Part shown: one piece after another, positions 1-11,693 of the stretch
Layout: each line of letters starts with the position of its first letter
Position numbering within the stretch: the stretch's first letter is position 1
From: Argopecten irradians
Taxonomy: Eukaryota > Mollusca > Bivalvia > Pectinida > Pectinidae
Assembly: GCF_041381155.1 (NCBI RefSeq)
Contig: NC_091147.1
Location: 33,188,909 to 33,252,908, forward strand
Direction of reading: 5' to 3'
DNA length: 64,000 bases
Notes under the pieces: generated by a model
Databases searched by the model: none
Told to the model about the DNA's origin: nothing
The model's input: only the letters and a program-made list of their open reading frames with translations
Position numbers and translations under genes: made by a program

Positions 1-2245
1 GCATCTTTAATAAATTTTGAGTAAAAAACAGATTTATTTCCAATTTTTATGTTTTCATTATACCATATTGGTGATTTTAAAACAGATATATCAATATTAT
101 TTTAAAGATTTCAACCTTAAATTATACCATGATTTAAAAACATCTACCCAGAAAGCATTTTTTTATCCTTTTCATTACAATATTTAAGTAGTCACTGCCA
201 CAATTGGCCAAAAAAGAAAACTTACCTTAAAAAAAAAAAAAAAAAAAAAAAAACACACACACGAAAAAAATCATTATAAATAATGTAGTCGCGACCCAGT
301 ACCCCACTTTCATCGGTTTTCGACGGCGTAAGACCAAAATAGATTTTTTACACACAATGTCAAACATATTCAATTCAAATCATTAATTAAATGTTTCAGA
401 AGCATGTTAATGATGTTTTTGTGCGATATTTTATAAAGATCATCTACTTTACGAAGCATTGTATCGACAAACACAGTAAGATACAATGTAGCCTACAGTA
501 GGCCTGCTGTTTCTTTTTCTTTTTGTCAAAGTGACGTTTAAATGATAAAAAGTTTCAATCTCAGTCAATCAGAAGCAACGTTACAAACGGCGACGCCATT
601 TTTTATGGGCTGATAAAGTAAATTTTAAGCCAATGAAAATACTCGTAACAAGCAAAATTGAATTATTTTGAATTCAAGCTCTTTCTAGTCTTAAAAACAC
701 ATGGTTAAAAATTGTGTACGCCCAATATTATTTTGTGTATGGGGATGTTGTGTATGTATGTATGTGTGTGATAAGATTATATGATGTGGTCAAAGGAGAC
801 AACTTAACTCTAATTATACGAGTTATGCCTCTAAGTCTAAGATTTGTCGAAAAGGACAATGGACTGGACTTGGAACCAAACAGACGTGTTCTTGTGTTGT
901 GGAGAATCAAGACATGTAGAGCGAGTTCCCGAACCCAACTCAGTTATATGACACAACTGTAACCTATTGTTCCGTTCGGTCGGGTACGAAAAGTCCCTTT
1001 GTGTCCAAGTGGAGCATTGCCTCCGGAAATCACTCGGGCACAGTTTTCTATACCTTTTTGTAGGTGTCCAATCATTTTATGCGTATACGTGCCTTTATAT
1101 ATCATTTTTGTCTAAAACAAACATAACGACCCTTCTAAATATCTACCGTACAACTCACAAGATGTCAAATCAACAATTTTAAGACTTGCCGAATAAACTC
1201 CGTCCGGAAAGACCTGTATTGTGTATGCGTAAAAATACTGCTGTCTCGCTGTGAATTTGATATTTTATACGGCTTAATTTTATTGCTTTGTAAATTAGAG
1301 ATATAAAACAAATACTTTAAAATGCATACAAACATTTTCATAATGATTTGTATGATCATTACTTTGCTCCTTCAGCAGTAAAAGCACCAATTGTAGCTCT
1401 AAAGACGATACCATTTCTGTCTACAAGTCTGTTGAGCTACAATAATACAGCTAGTTTTACTGTGCGGTATTTTTATTTTTCACATATACATTTGTATCAG
1501 TATCAGTACTTTCTGTAAGTTTGATATATAAGATATGACAATATGACAACATCAACACACATTTCCAAGACTTTTAACGGAACTTGTTTTTCTCACTAGG
1601 CTCCGCATATTGGCTCATTTAATTGCGATATCTTGTACCGTTGCGCAAGATGGAAAGGAAGATACGTGGATTTCAATATTTAGCTAAATACAATGTGTAA
1701 TCATTTATTTTATTCGTACGATCGTTCTTTATTTCGTTCATTCATTGTTCTTTTTTTCTTTTGTTCGTTCGCTCGTTATTCATTCATTCGACTTAAAAAC
1801 GAAGGGAAAGGGTATAGGCAATCGTTTGTTCGATAACATTACTTTAACCTTCACTGGGTGGAAATCCCGTGTTTTGGTCGCTATCAAATCTAGTTTTATC
1901 TTTGTTACTATTCCATAAAAATTGAAAAAATGGAGATCAACTGTTTGATAAAGCTTTCATCAGGATTGGGAAAAGAAATAAAAAGGTTATTCAACTGAGA
2001 AATTAAAAGTGATTTAATTAGTGTGATTCTGCCAAGGGGTGTTAGATTTCTTTTATCCTAAGCCTTTATTATGCTTTTAGTTTTTCCTAATTTTTATCAT
2101 TGTTCAATTTCGGAATTCTGTGTAGGTTAAAATGAAATTATTTACCAAGAAGTGTAAATTTATTCCGAAAGAAGTGTATCGTTTTTTAACTTCAAATCCA
2201 AATCACCTTTTCAGTTTTTTCATAATGTACGAAGATATGCTCACT
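1..2245. other. gene-free AT-rich stretch
   Basis: No coding region, RNA gene or recognisable element could be supported here. A pure A run followed by CA repeats lies near 229-261. A degenerate TTCG/TTCA-rich simple repeat lies near 1722-1792. Short open frames are isolated, lack splice context and resemble no family I recognise. Confidence 0.6.
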
Positions 2246-2757
2246 GTAAGATAATGATTAACCAGATTACTTAGGTTAATGAAATAAGTATCAACATTTA
2301 TGTAAGATAATGATTAACCAGATTACTTAGGTTAATGAAATAAGTATCAACATTTATGTAAGATAATGATTAACCAGATTACTTAGGTTAATGAAATAAG
2401 TATCAACATTTATGTAAAATAATGATTAACCAGATTACTTAGGTTAATAAAATAAGTATCAACATTTATGTAAAATAATGATTAACCAGATTACTTAGGT
2501 TAATGAAATAAGTATCAACATTTATGTAAAATAATGATTAACCAGATTACTTAGGTTAATGAAATAAGTATCAACATTTATGTAAAATAATGATTAACCA
2601 GATTACTTAGGTTAATGAAATAAGTATCAACAATTTTGTAAAATAATGATTAACCAGATTACTTAGTTAATGAAATAAGTATCAACATTTATGTAAAATA
2701 ATGATTAACCAGATTACTTAGGTTTAATGAAATAAGTATCAACATTTATGTAATCAC
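2246..2757. repeat. 56-bp satellite, left block
   Basis: About nine head-to-tail copies of a 56-bp AT-rich unit; successive unit starts at 2246 and 2302 give the period. Copies are nearly identical, with a few single-base differences. Each unit carries a short inverted repeat, ATTAACC and GGTTAAT, separated by ten bases. The same unit resumes at 8931, beyond the DIRS-like element, so this is the left part of one interrupted array. Confidence 0.95.
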
Positions 2758-3638
2758 TTAAAAATTTTGTTGTACTTAGGTTAATGAAATAAGGTTATCA
2801 ACATTTATTTCTGTTGTAAAAAGTAAAATAATGGATTAATTCAACCAATTATGTTAAGGTTAATTATTTTGGTGAAATATGATTCTGCTATCTTTTAAAA
2901 CAGTTTTATGTGTATTTTAAAGGAATAAACATATCTGTGAACTGTGATTTCATTAACATTCCAGATTACTTACTGTGGTTTAATGATTCACTGCTTTTAA
3001 GTATCAACATTTATGTGCAAAGCCAATTGCAATGCTATCCATGAGATATGATTCTTTTTTTGATTTGGTTGATTAACCAGATTACTTAGGTTACAAATGT
3101 ATCTTTCTTATTTCCTGTGTTGCCTTTTTTTGGTATGCATATTTTTTGTTTTTTTGTGTTTTTTTATTTGGGTAATTAATGCAGATTCTTCTTTATATTA
3201 ATACTTCAGATGGCACTTACTACAATAATGGAACCAGTTTAGTTTGTTGTCTGTTGATGTTCCTTTTTACGCTAATTGTTCTAAGTGAATCTATTATTGT
3301 TTTTTTATTGTTTTTTGTTGTTTTTATGTCTAGAACTTTGTATGATAAATTGCTTTCAATTTGTTTTTTTTAAACTGTATCCCTTTAATGTTACTTTCAT
3401 AATAAAGTATTATAATGTAAAATAATGATTAACCAGCCATTTTAAAATTATTACCAGAAAGTTCAAATGTGTTTTATGTTATACAGGATACAAGGTGAAT
3501 CCATTTTTATTTTTATTTGTTAATATAAACATTTATGTGATTTGTTTTGAAGTAATGATGATGCCACAAACCAGATTATCTTAGGTTAATGCTCTAAATA
3601 AGTGTGTTTACAGTCAACATTTATGTAAAATAATGATT
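2758..3638. repeat. disrupted 56-bp satellite with interleaved filler
   Basis: Recognisable pieces of the 56-bp unit continue in the right order (for example near 2770-2810, 3070-3095, 3415-3435 and 3615-3638). They are separated by T-rich non-satellite sequence of varying length. The change from near-perfect copies to diluted copies at about 2757 is abrupt. This could be an old, insertion-riddled array edge, or a consensus or assembly artefact. Confidence 0.7.
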
Positions 3639-4062
3639 CTCTTCATTTTTTATTGGGTTTTGTATTTTGTTTTGTAGGTGTATCTTTGTCTTTTTGTGTT
3701 ATTTGCATTTTGATTTTTTATTTTGTATTCTGTTTTTTTTATTGTGTGGGTTTTTTTTTTTTTGTTGTTTTTGTTGTTTTTACTTTTTTTTCTGTGTTGT
3801 ATTGTTTTTTTTGTTATTTTTTTATTTGGTATTGACACGCTTGTGTATTTTTTTTTGATGTTTTTATTCGATAATTATTATTTTTAATACTTTATGTTAG
3901 TTTTCACCCTACTAGACTTTATGTTATTTGTTAAGATTATGCAGTTCATATTTTGTAGTGTCATAATTATTTTCTATGGTATCTGTAGGACAGGGAATGT
4001 GAAAACTAAAATACATGATTTTTTGATTTTATTTTTTTTGGATGTATTTTTGTTTTTGTCAA
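3639..4062. other. T-rich low-complexity stretch
   Basis: Very T-rich plus strand, especially 3650-3860, between the last satellite fragment and the left inverted repeat of the DIRS-like element. Open frames on both strands here are low-complexity Phe/Cys/Val or Lys/Asn/Thr strings and are not credible genes. Confidence 0.6.
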
Positions 4063-4193
4063 TCAACCTATAGGTGCGTGACACTGACGTTAAAAGACTA
4101 AAAATATACAACCAATCATGGTAAGCTGACCCTAGGTAGCCCGTGCTTGACCCCGGTCCTATAAAAAGTCTACCCGAAACATCCCACACGCTT
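4063..4193 (+). repeat. DIRS-like left inverted terminal repeat
   Basis: About 131 bp that match the reverse complement of 8712-8841 almost base for base. It contains a TATAAAA-like segment near its inner end, which may serve the element's promoter. Confidence 0.9.
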
Positions 4194-4272
4194 TTTTTGT
4201 CAGTCAGGTGCGTGACTGGTAGCTCAACAGGTCGGTACGGCTTGTACGGTACAAAGCTACTATTAGAACGAT

Positions 4273-5598
4273 ATGCGGTCTAAGTCTAGGCCGGGTAGGG
4301 GTAGGCCGTCGGCCACCAAACAAAGCAGTGTTACTGTTTCGTTAGAGAATTACAGTGATGACAGTTTGTCGTTACACCCTGAAACAGACAACGAGTTGTT
4401 TCTGGAAATGCCTCATACCATTTCGGGCGGTCTTACCGCGGAAGAGAGAGTGCTCGTAAACGAGAGTTCGGGCGAGATTTCGGTTCAACATGGCGGTGAC
4501 AGTACAAACACCGGTGAGTTTGGCTTTCCCGAGGGCGCGGCCCGGGGTGTAAAGAGGCCTTCTTCTGCCGCTGGCAGTGAGGAACAAGATAACAGTAGAA
4601 AGCAGCAACGTAAGTATCGACAGGATATGGTTGAGGAAAGAGTGAGATATTTGGAAAGTAGGTTAGAAGAGATGAATAGGCGGCCGGTGGCCATGGCTCC
4701 ACGTGCAGTACAACCGAACGTTATTGACACAGAATGTTTTGATAATGCTGATTTGGATTGGGAGGACCCGTTGGGTTTAAAAACTCCAAGTATTGAGGCC
4801 GAGGATGACGGTTATTCAGCAATGTTGCCGGTGTTACCGGATAAAAATGACGACAATTTGTGTGTCATGTCAGAGTACTTCGAAGACGAGACGTTCGGCG
4901 AGGGTCTCAATGCTCAGGTGGCACAACTCGTGAATTCAGCTTGTTCGAAAGCTGCTATTAACATATCTAAAACAATGGATAAATATAAAGTACCTGAGAA
5001 CTGTGTCAATGTGAGAGTGCCGAAGGTGAATAAGGAAATTTGAGTTAAGCTGGGGAGGCCCATGCAGGCACGCGATTACGAATTTAAAGAAGCACAACGC
5101 ATGCTAGGTTTGGGTATGGTGCCCTTGATGAAACTGACACAGGCTTTAATGAAGTTTCCTCAGTTCGCTGATACACTGAGGCCTTTGTGTGTGGATTCGT
5201 TATTGTTGTGCGGAAATGCTTTTCAAAAAATTTCAACCGAGAGGAGGTTTCTGTTGAGACAGGCTTTACCGAAAGCTTTTCACTCTCTTTGCTCAAAGGA
5301 CGTCCCGGTTACTGAATGGTTGTTTGGGGATGAGTTAACGAGAAAAGTTAAGGACATATCTGAGGCCAATAAGGTGTTTAATGCCTTTAATAACTCTTAT
5401 GATAACAGGTCAAACAAGTCTTGGCGAGGAAGGGGCCGAGGTGCACAGAACTTCCAGTACAGAGGTCAGAGTGGCCATTTTTTACGCCCACGGGGCAGGG
5501 GGTACAGCAGGCGGCCAGGTCGGGGCCAGCACTTCCAAGGCCATCGCCCCAGTGCTCCACAAGGCAACAACAGCAGCCAGACTGCGAAACAGGAGTAG
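4273..5598 (+). mobile_element. gag-like region of the DIRS-like element
   Basis: The first coding region of the element. The N-terminal part is acidic and hydrophilic, with a short coiled-coil-like stretch. The C-terminal part is rich in Arg-Gly, as in RNA-binding RGG tails. This matches the usual position and character of the DIRS first ORF. It is treated as a fossil part and not as a host gene. Confidence 0.7.
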
Positions 5599-5599
5599 A

Positions 5600-7633
5600 G
5601 GTAAGTCAAAATTGCCCCTCTGGTAGATTAAAATTTCACCTTTCTTACTGGCAGTCTATCACTGATGATGAGTGGGTCTTAGAAACCATTCAAGGTTTAC
5701 ATATTGAGTTTGAGAGTCAGCCTGTTCAGGTTAGACTACCTGGCCCTATTTCTTTCAACGAGAAAGAATTTGAAATCATAGAGAAGGAAGTGGCGGAGCT
5801 TGTATGTAAGGGCGCTATTCGCCACTCGATACACGAAGCTGATGAGTTTATATCAAATTTGTTTTTGGTAAAGAAAAAGAATGGGAAGTTTAGACCAGTG
5901 ATAAATTTGAAGAAATTAAATGAATTTGTGGTGTATCACCATTTTAAGCAAGAAACCCTGAATGTGGTGTTGGACTCGGTTGAGAAAGGTGATTTCTTTA
6001 CTTCTATTGACCTCAAAGATGCGTATTTTAGTGTGCCAGTAGACAGTCAATTCAGCAAATTCCTGAAATTTAAATGGAATGGTTCTCTGTATGAGTTCGT
6101 AGCTTTGCCTTTTGGTTTGACAAGTGCTCCTAGGGTTTTTACTAAGGTTCTTAAGCCCATTTTTGCTCGGGTTAGAAGTATGGGTATTTCTGCTTTTTAC
6201 TATATTGACGATTCGCTTGTGAAGGCAGCAGAGAAAATTCTATGTGAGGAGCAGTGTCAGGTTTTAGCAGGAAATTTGGAATCTGCAGGGTTTCAGATTA
6301 ACAGAGAGAAGTCGTGTTTTGAGGCAAAAACAGAGGTCGTTCATTTAGGATATGTGATAAATTCCATAAATTTCACTGTTTCTCTTACGACAGAGAAGGT
6401 ACAGAAAATCTCTGACAACTGTACTCGCATTTTGAGTAGTGAGAGTCCATCTCTTAGGGATTTGGCAAGCTTAGTTGGTTATTTTACGTCTTCATTGAGG
6501 GCTGTACGCTTGGCTGGGTTGTATTATAGACGATCAGATAATTTTAAGTCGCAGTGTTTGTCAGCAGGAAGTCATATGATGACATAGTCAGGTTACCTGT
6601 TGAGGCACGAGAGGAAATTCAGTGGTGGATAGATAATGTGAGATCAATGAATGGTCAAGTTATCAGGCCGGAGGATCCTGCTGTGATTTTAGAAACAGAT
6701 GCATCATTGTCAGGTTGGGGAGCAAAGTGTGGAGATAAACAAACTAAGGGAGGTTGGTCTCCTTCAGAAAGAAGTTGTCACATTAATGTGTTAGAACTTA
6801 AGGCAGTATGGTTGTCTCTGTTATCACTCTGTAGGGAGGTTCGTGATGTACACATTAGGGTGAAGATGGATAATGTTGTGGCTCTGTCATACATAAATAA
6901 GCCTGGAGGTAGTGTTCTATCCTTGAATGATATTGCTATTAGGATTTGGAGTTGGTGCGAGGAGAGAAATGTTTTCATTTCTGCATGTCATGTCCCTGGG
7001 ATATTAAATGTGGAGGCTGATTATTTGTCAAGATCTCTACAGACGTCAGGTGAATGGGCTCTAAATGAGTCTATATTCCAGAGAATATGCAGTCATTTCT
7101 TTGTTCCAAGCATTGATTTGTTTGCCAGCAGATTGAACTGTAAGGTTGAGAAGTTTGTGTCTTGGTACCCAGACCCATATGCTTGGGCTTCAGATGCCTT
7201 CTCATTTTCATGGACAGATCATTTACCATATATTTTTCCTCCTTTCAGCATGGTTACAAGGGTGATTCAGAGAATCAAGCAGGACAGGGTGAGTGCGGCA
7301 ATTTTAGTCCTACCTTTGTGGAGAAACCAGGTATGGCTACCTATGCTCCTAAGTATTGTTACAACTGCCCCTGCAAGGTTACCAAGATGGCGAACTCTCC
7401 TGTCCTCTCCAGAGGGAGACAGTCATCCATTACGCAGCATGAGACTGATCGCATGCTGCGTATCTGGCGATCCTTGCAAAGGCAAGGCCTATCGAAACAG
7501 TCTGCCATTATTGTCTCCTCGTCATGGAGATCATCAACAAATAAACAGTATGATCTTGCCTGGGACAACTGGGTGTCTTGGTGTGGTAAACAGCAAGTTA
7601 ATCCCAATCGTCCCACTGTGTCGCAGGTTATAG
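5600..7633 (+). mobile_element. reverse transcriptase and RNase H region of the DIRS-like element
   Basis: Reverse transcriptase motifs are visible in order: a KKKNGKFRPV-type fingers motif, the first catalytic Asp in SIDLKDAYF, the LPFGLTSAP block and the YIDD active site. RNase H follows with ETDAS and an HINVLELKA block. A trailing region leads to the recombinase. DIRS coding regions commonly overlap. This is a fossil part of the element. Confidence 0.9.
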
Positions 7634-7678
7634 GTTTATCTCACACATCTACATAACCTAGGGAAATCCTATAGTGTT

Positions 7679-8419
7679 TTGAATACACACAGGAGTATGA
7701 TAGTTCAAACTGTTTCTTTATTGGGCAGTCCACATTTGGTAGGGGTGCCAGTGATATCTAGGTTCATGAAAGGGGTGTTCAACATGCGTCCTCCGAAACC
7801 TCGATACGATTCCATGTGGGACGTGGCAGTGTTATTACGATATTTAGAGACCCTTTACCCTTTATCTGGGTTGGACCTTCCTATGTTGACGAAACGGTTA
7901 GCATGTTTGTTGGCTTTAACAACAGCACAGAGAGCGCAAACTTTAGTTAGTCTAGATATTTCTTATATGCAGGATTCGGGGAATTCTGTTGTATTCACTG
8001 TGCCTACCTTAATGAAAACGTCAAAACCGTCTGCTCCTTTTTATAAGGTGAAAGTAGATAGATTTACTTCAGAGAGGTTATGTGTTGTAACTAACCTGAA
8101 AGAATATGTGTGTAGAACAGAGACATTGAGGAAAACGAAAAAACTATTGGTCTCTTTTAAGCTAGGCACTCCTGTTTCTACAGAGACTTATTCTAGATGG
8201 GTCAAGGACTTAATGCGTAGAGCAGGAGTCAGCGATAGGTTCAAGCCACATTCTGTTCGAGGTGCTTCTACCTCGGCTGCTGTGGCATCAGGAGTTTCAT
8301 TACAAACTATATTAAAAACTGCTAATTGGTCTTCTGCAGGTACCTTCAGACGATTTTACTACAGAGAGATAGAGGAAGAAGAGTCCTTTGGAAATTCCGT
8401 ATTGTCTCTGTCAATTTAA
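7679..8419 (+). mobile_element. tyrosine recombinase region of the DIRS-like element
   Basis: The C-terminal part carries the phage-integrase-type signature: HSVRG (the His-x-x-Arg pair), then NWSSAGTF and the Tyr-containing FRRFYYRE. An upstream TTAQRAQTL block supplies the first conserved Arg. A recombinase of this class separates DIRS and Ngaro elements from other reverse-transcribing elements. Confidence 0.9.
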
Positions 8420-8572
8420 TTGTCAATTTAATTGTCATAATAAAATTAGTAACAAGTATTGGAAGTTGGTTGTTTGTTTATTGGATTGTCTTCGTCTTCA
8501 ATTTCATTTGTTGACTAATCGCTTTGAAGATGCAATTTTAACCCGAACTGCCGTAGGGCGAGAATGGAAGAG

Positions 8573-8656
8573 AATCCCCCTCTCATCCGAGTATCTCTGA
8601 TATGATGGATGAGAAGGATTCTCTGTAATGAAGCCCGAAGGCTGGAGGGTTAAAAT
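8573..8656 (+). repeat. DIRS internal complementary region
   Basis: An 84-bp segment just inside the right terminal repeat. It is repeated in inverted orientation at 8851-8934, the outer right edge of the element. In DIRS elements this pairing is thought to allow completion of a circular DNA. Confidence 0.85.
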
Positions 8657-8711
8657 ACCCTCCCACCCACCTCTATCAGTCCTGGATTGTCAACAAATTT
8701 TGTCTTTTAAG

Positions 8712-8841
8712 AAGCGTGTGGGATGTTTCGGGTAGACTTTTTATAGGACCGGGGTCAAGCACGGGCTACCTAGGGTCAGCTACCATGATTGGTTGTATAT
8801 TTTTAGTCTTTTAACGTCAGTGTCACGCACCTATAGGTTGA
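8712..8841 (-). repeat. DIRS-like right inverted terminal repeat
   Basis: Reverse-complement partner of 4063-4193, nearly identical. It is followed directly by the inverted copy of the internal complementary region (8851-8934). Confidence 0.9.
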
Positions 8842-8930
8842 CATAGTGCAATTTTAACCCTCCAGCCTTCGGGCTTCATTACAGAGAATCCTTCTCATCC
8901 ATCATATCAGAGATACTCGGATGAGAGGGG

Positions 8931-9988
8931 GATTAACCAGATTACTTAGGTTAATGAAATAAGTATCAACATTTATGTAAAATAATGATTAACCAGATTA
9001 CTTAGGTTAATGAAATAAGTATCAACATTTATGTAAAATAATGATTAACCAGATTACTTAGGTTAATGAAATAAGTATCAACATTTATGTAAAATAATGA
9101 TTAACCAGATTACTTAGGTTAATAAAATAAGTATCAACATTTATGTAAGATAATGATTAACCAGATTACTTAGGTTAATAAAATAAAAATCAACATTTTT
9201 TGTAAAATAATGATTAACCAGATTACTTAGGTCAATGAAATAAGTTATCAACATTTTATGTAAAATAATGATTAACCAGATTACTTAGGTTAATAAAATA
9301 AGTATCAACATTTTTGTAAAATAATGATTAACCAGATTACTTAGGTCAATGAAATAAGTATCAACATTTATGTAAAATAATGATTAACCAGATTACTTAG
9401 GTCAATGAAATAAGTATCAACATTTATGTAAAATAATGATTAACCAGATTACTTAGGTTAATAAAATAAGTATCAACATTTATGTAAAATAATAATTAAC
9501 CAGATTACTTAGGTTAATAAAATAAGTATCAACATTTATGTAAAATAATGATTAACCAGATTACTTAGGTTAATAAAATAAGTATCAACATTTATGTAAA
9601 ATAATGATTAACCAGATTACTTAGGTTAATAAAATAAGTATCAACATTTATGTAAAATAATGATTAACCAGATTACTTAGGTTAATGAAATAAGTATCAA
9701 CATTTATGTAAAATAATGATTAACCAGATTACTTAGGTTAATGAAATAAGTATCAACATTTTTGTAAAATAATGATTAACCAGATTACTTAGGTTAATAA
9801 AATAAGTATCAACATTTATGTAAAATAATGATTAACCAGATTACTTAGGTTAATGAAATAAGTATCAACATTTATGTAAAATAATGATTAACCAGATTAC
9901 TTAGGTTAATAAAATAAGTATCAACATTTATGTAAAATAATGATTAACCAGATTACTTAGGTTAATAAAATAAGTATCAACATTTATT
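8931..9988. repeat. 56-bp satellite, right block
   Basis: About 19 copies of the same 56-bp unit as at 2246, beginning directly at the right edge of the DIRS-like element. Copies are highly similar. They vary mainly at AATGAAAT versus AATAAAAT and at GGTTAAT versus GGTCAAT. The array ends sharply at about 9988 in unique sequence. Confidence 0.95.
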
Positions 9989-11693
9989 TGGTACCTGACT
10001 CCGTAGCCTATGGTCACAACATATGCAATGATGACGTCAGAAATAGAGTGTGTATTATCAAACGTGTGGCGGAAAGTTCACCCTGATAATAAATTTTGCG
10101 TTTTGTGCGTTTAGTTAGTTTAACGTCTAATTAACGGCCAGGATCATGTAAAGATCATGTTTGTTAATTAAGGAAAGTTGGAGTATCCAAAGAAACCCCA
10201 CCAACCAAGTCTGTAATTGGCAACTGCCCCACTTGGGACCTAGGGGTGTAGTGTTCGTCGAGACATTACAACAACTTGGTTACTGACGTCTTCACTTTTA
10301 GAGTAAACTGCCATCACCGTCAATGTAAATATGTATATGATGTAATCATTTTCTGCGGTAACGTCATGATTCATGTGAAGGTTTCAATACTCTATATTCA
10401 CTATTTGTGTAAATGTGAACACGCAGCCATAATCTATTTTCGTTGAGCTTTTTATCGTGGATTGGCACTTAAATTGTAGAGAATTAAAATCGAAAAACTC
10501 CACAACACATAATGACGTGGTCGTATACTAATGCTCGCGGGGATGTAAATTCGTTGACTAATTTAGTAAGAACCGAAAATGAAACCCACACGAGAGAAAA
10601 AGGTTTCACAGTATTGTAAAGTTTCGACACAGGGTATTCTACAATGATACTCTCCTACACTTTCTTATGCATGCCACGATGTTCATGGCTCCTTAGCGTT
10701 AGATATCTCATAATGACAAACAATAATCTATATAATTTTGAACTATTGAAGTCAAAGACATACTGATATTTCTAAAAACCAGTTAAATAAGTCTTAATGC
10801 CGGGTAAACATCAACGGAAATATGTGAAGATGGGCGGAATTCCGATTGCGATGATCATTAGGTCAAATTTCAGCACGCGCGTGAAGCTCAAGCTCGAGTT
10901 CGAATGTCATATTGATTGTCCAATTGGACTGCACGGGTTAATTTTCAATTTTTATTTGCATATGTCGTTTTTCAACTTCCGGTTTATCACGCGAATATTT
11001 ACAGGCTGCCTTGCCCTGGTAATACAGAGAAGTCTTACCCTCATCGGAAGTGCAGATATCTCTGTCCGAGGGGAGAGAAACAACTGTCTCTTCCTGAGGA
11101 AAGTCTCTATATAAGAAAGTAGAAAAACATTTTCTAGCTAAATTGTCCTTATGAGATTACAATGAAATGAGCTCGTTATGTCTATTGCAAATGAGTTTAC
11201 ACCTATATTTTCTAATTTATAAATGCAGCAACACTTTGAAGTTATCTTAATTTTAAAGAACATAACACTATTATATAATAAAACTGGGTATAAGTCTCCA
11301 TTCCATATAACAATATATTTCATTTGATAGGTTATAAAAGCACTTCTGGTTGTAGTTCAGCATTACTCAGGTAGCTACATTTCAGATCAATGCTCTCGTG
11401 TTGCCTAGCATCCCGGTTAAATAGGCTAACTGTTATAGATTTAGGTCATCGAATATGTCTTTAACGACAGATCAGCATAAACAATACTCATCATTTGAAA
11501 AATAAATGATGGTTTATTATGAATAGATACGTATGATTTAATTAACACAAAAATTGAATAATATATATATATATTTGGTACATGTTGTGCAATCAGTATT
11601 TAATTGTAACTGACGAAAAATACTTATTCGTCTAAAAGCATTTGTCAGGGGTGTAGGATTTTTTAAATGCATTATTTTATTCTAATCCTTAAA
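9989..11693. other. intergenic stretch with a possible SINE remnant
   Basis: No gene is supported. About 10170-10290 resembles, in degraded form, the SINE-like sequence at 49465-49612 (shared AACTGCCCCAC-type core). AT-rich hairpins occur near 11565. Towards the right end, a sequence that reads AATAAA on the minus strand (11676-11681) lies just past the acetyltransferase stop and could be its polyadenylation signal. Confidence 0.5.

Larger units (their letters stand above)
4063..8934 (+). mobile_element. DIRS-like tyrosine-recombinase retrotransposon (fossil)
   Basis: This is a DIRS-family retroelement. It has a gag-like region, then reverse transcriptase with RNase H, then a tyrosine recombinase in place of a DDE integrase. 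It is bounded by inverted rather than direct terminal repeats (4063-4193 and 8712-8841). An internal complementary segment (8573-8656) is repeated in inverted orientation at the right edge (8851-8934). This arrangement is the hallmark of DIRS elements, which replicate through a circular intermediate. The two terminal repeats are nearly identical, so the insertion is probably young. It looks close to whole, with perhaps two or three breaks in its coding regions. It sits inside a 56-bp satellite array. Confidence 0.9.

Noticed and set aside
714-1359. Overlapping short open frames on both strands
   Set aside because: Under 90 codons, mutually overlapping, with no recognisable features.
4372-5296. 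Minus-strand open frames within the DIRS-like element
   Set aside because: They are shadows of the plus-strand gag-like region with no family features.
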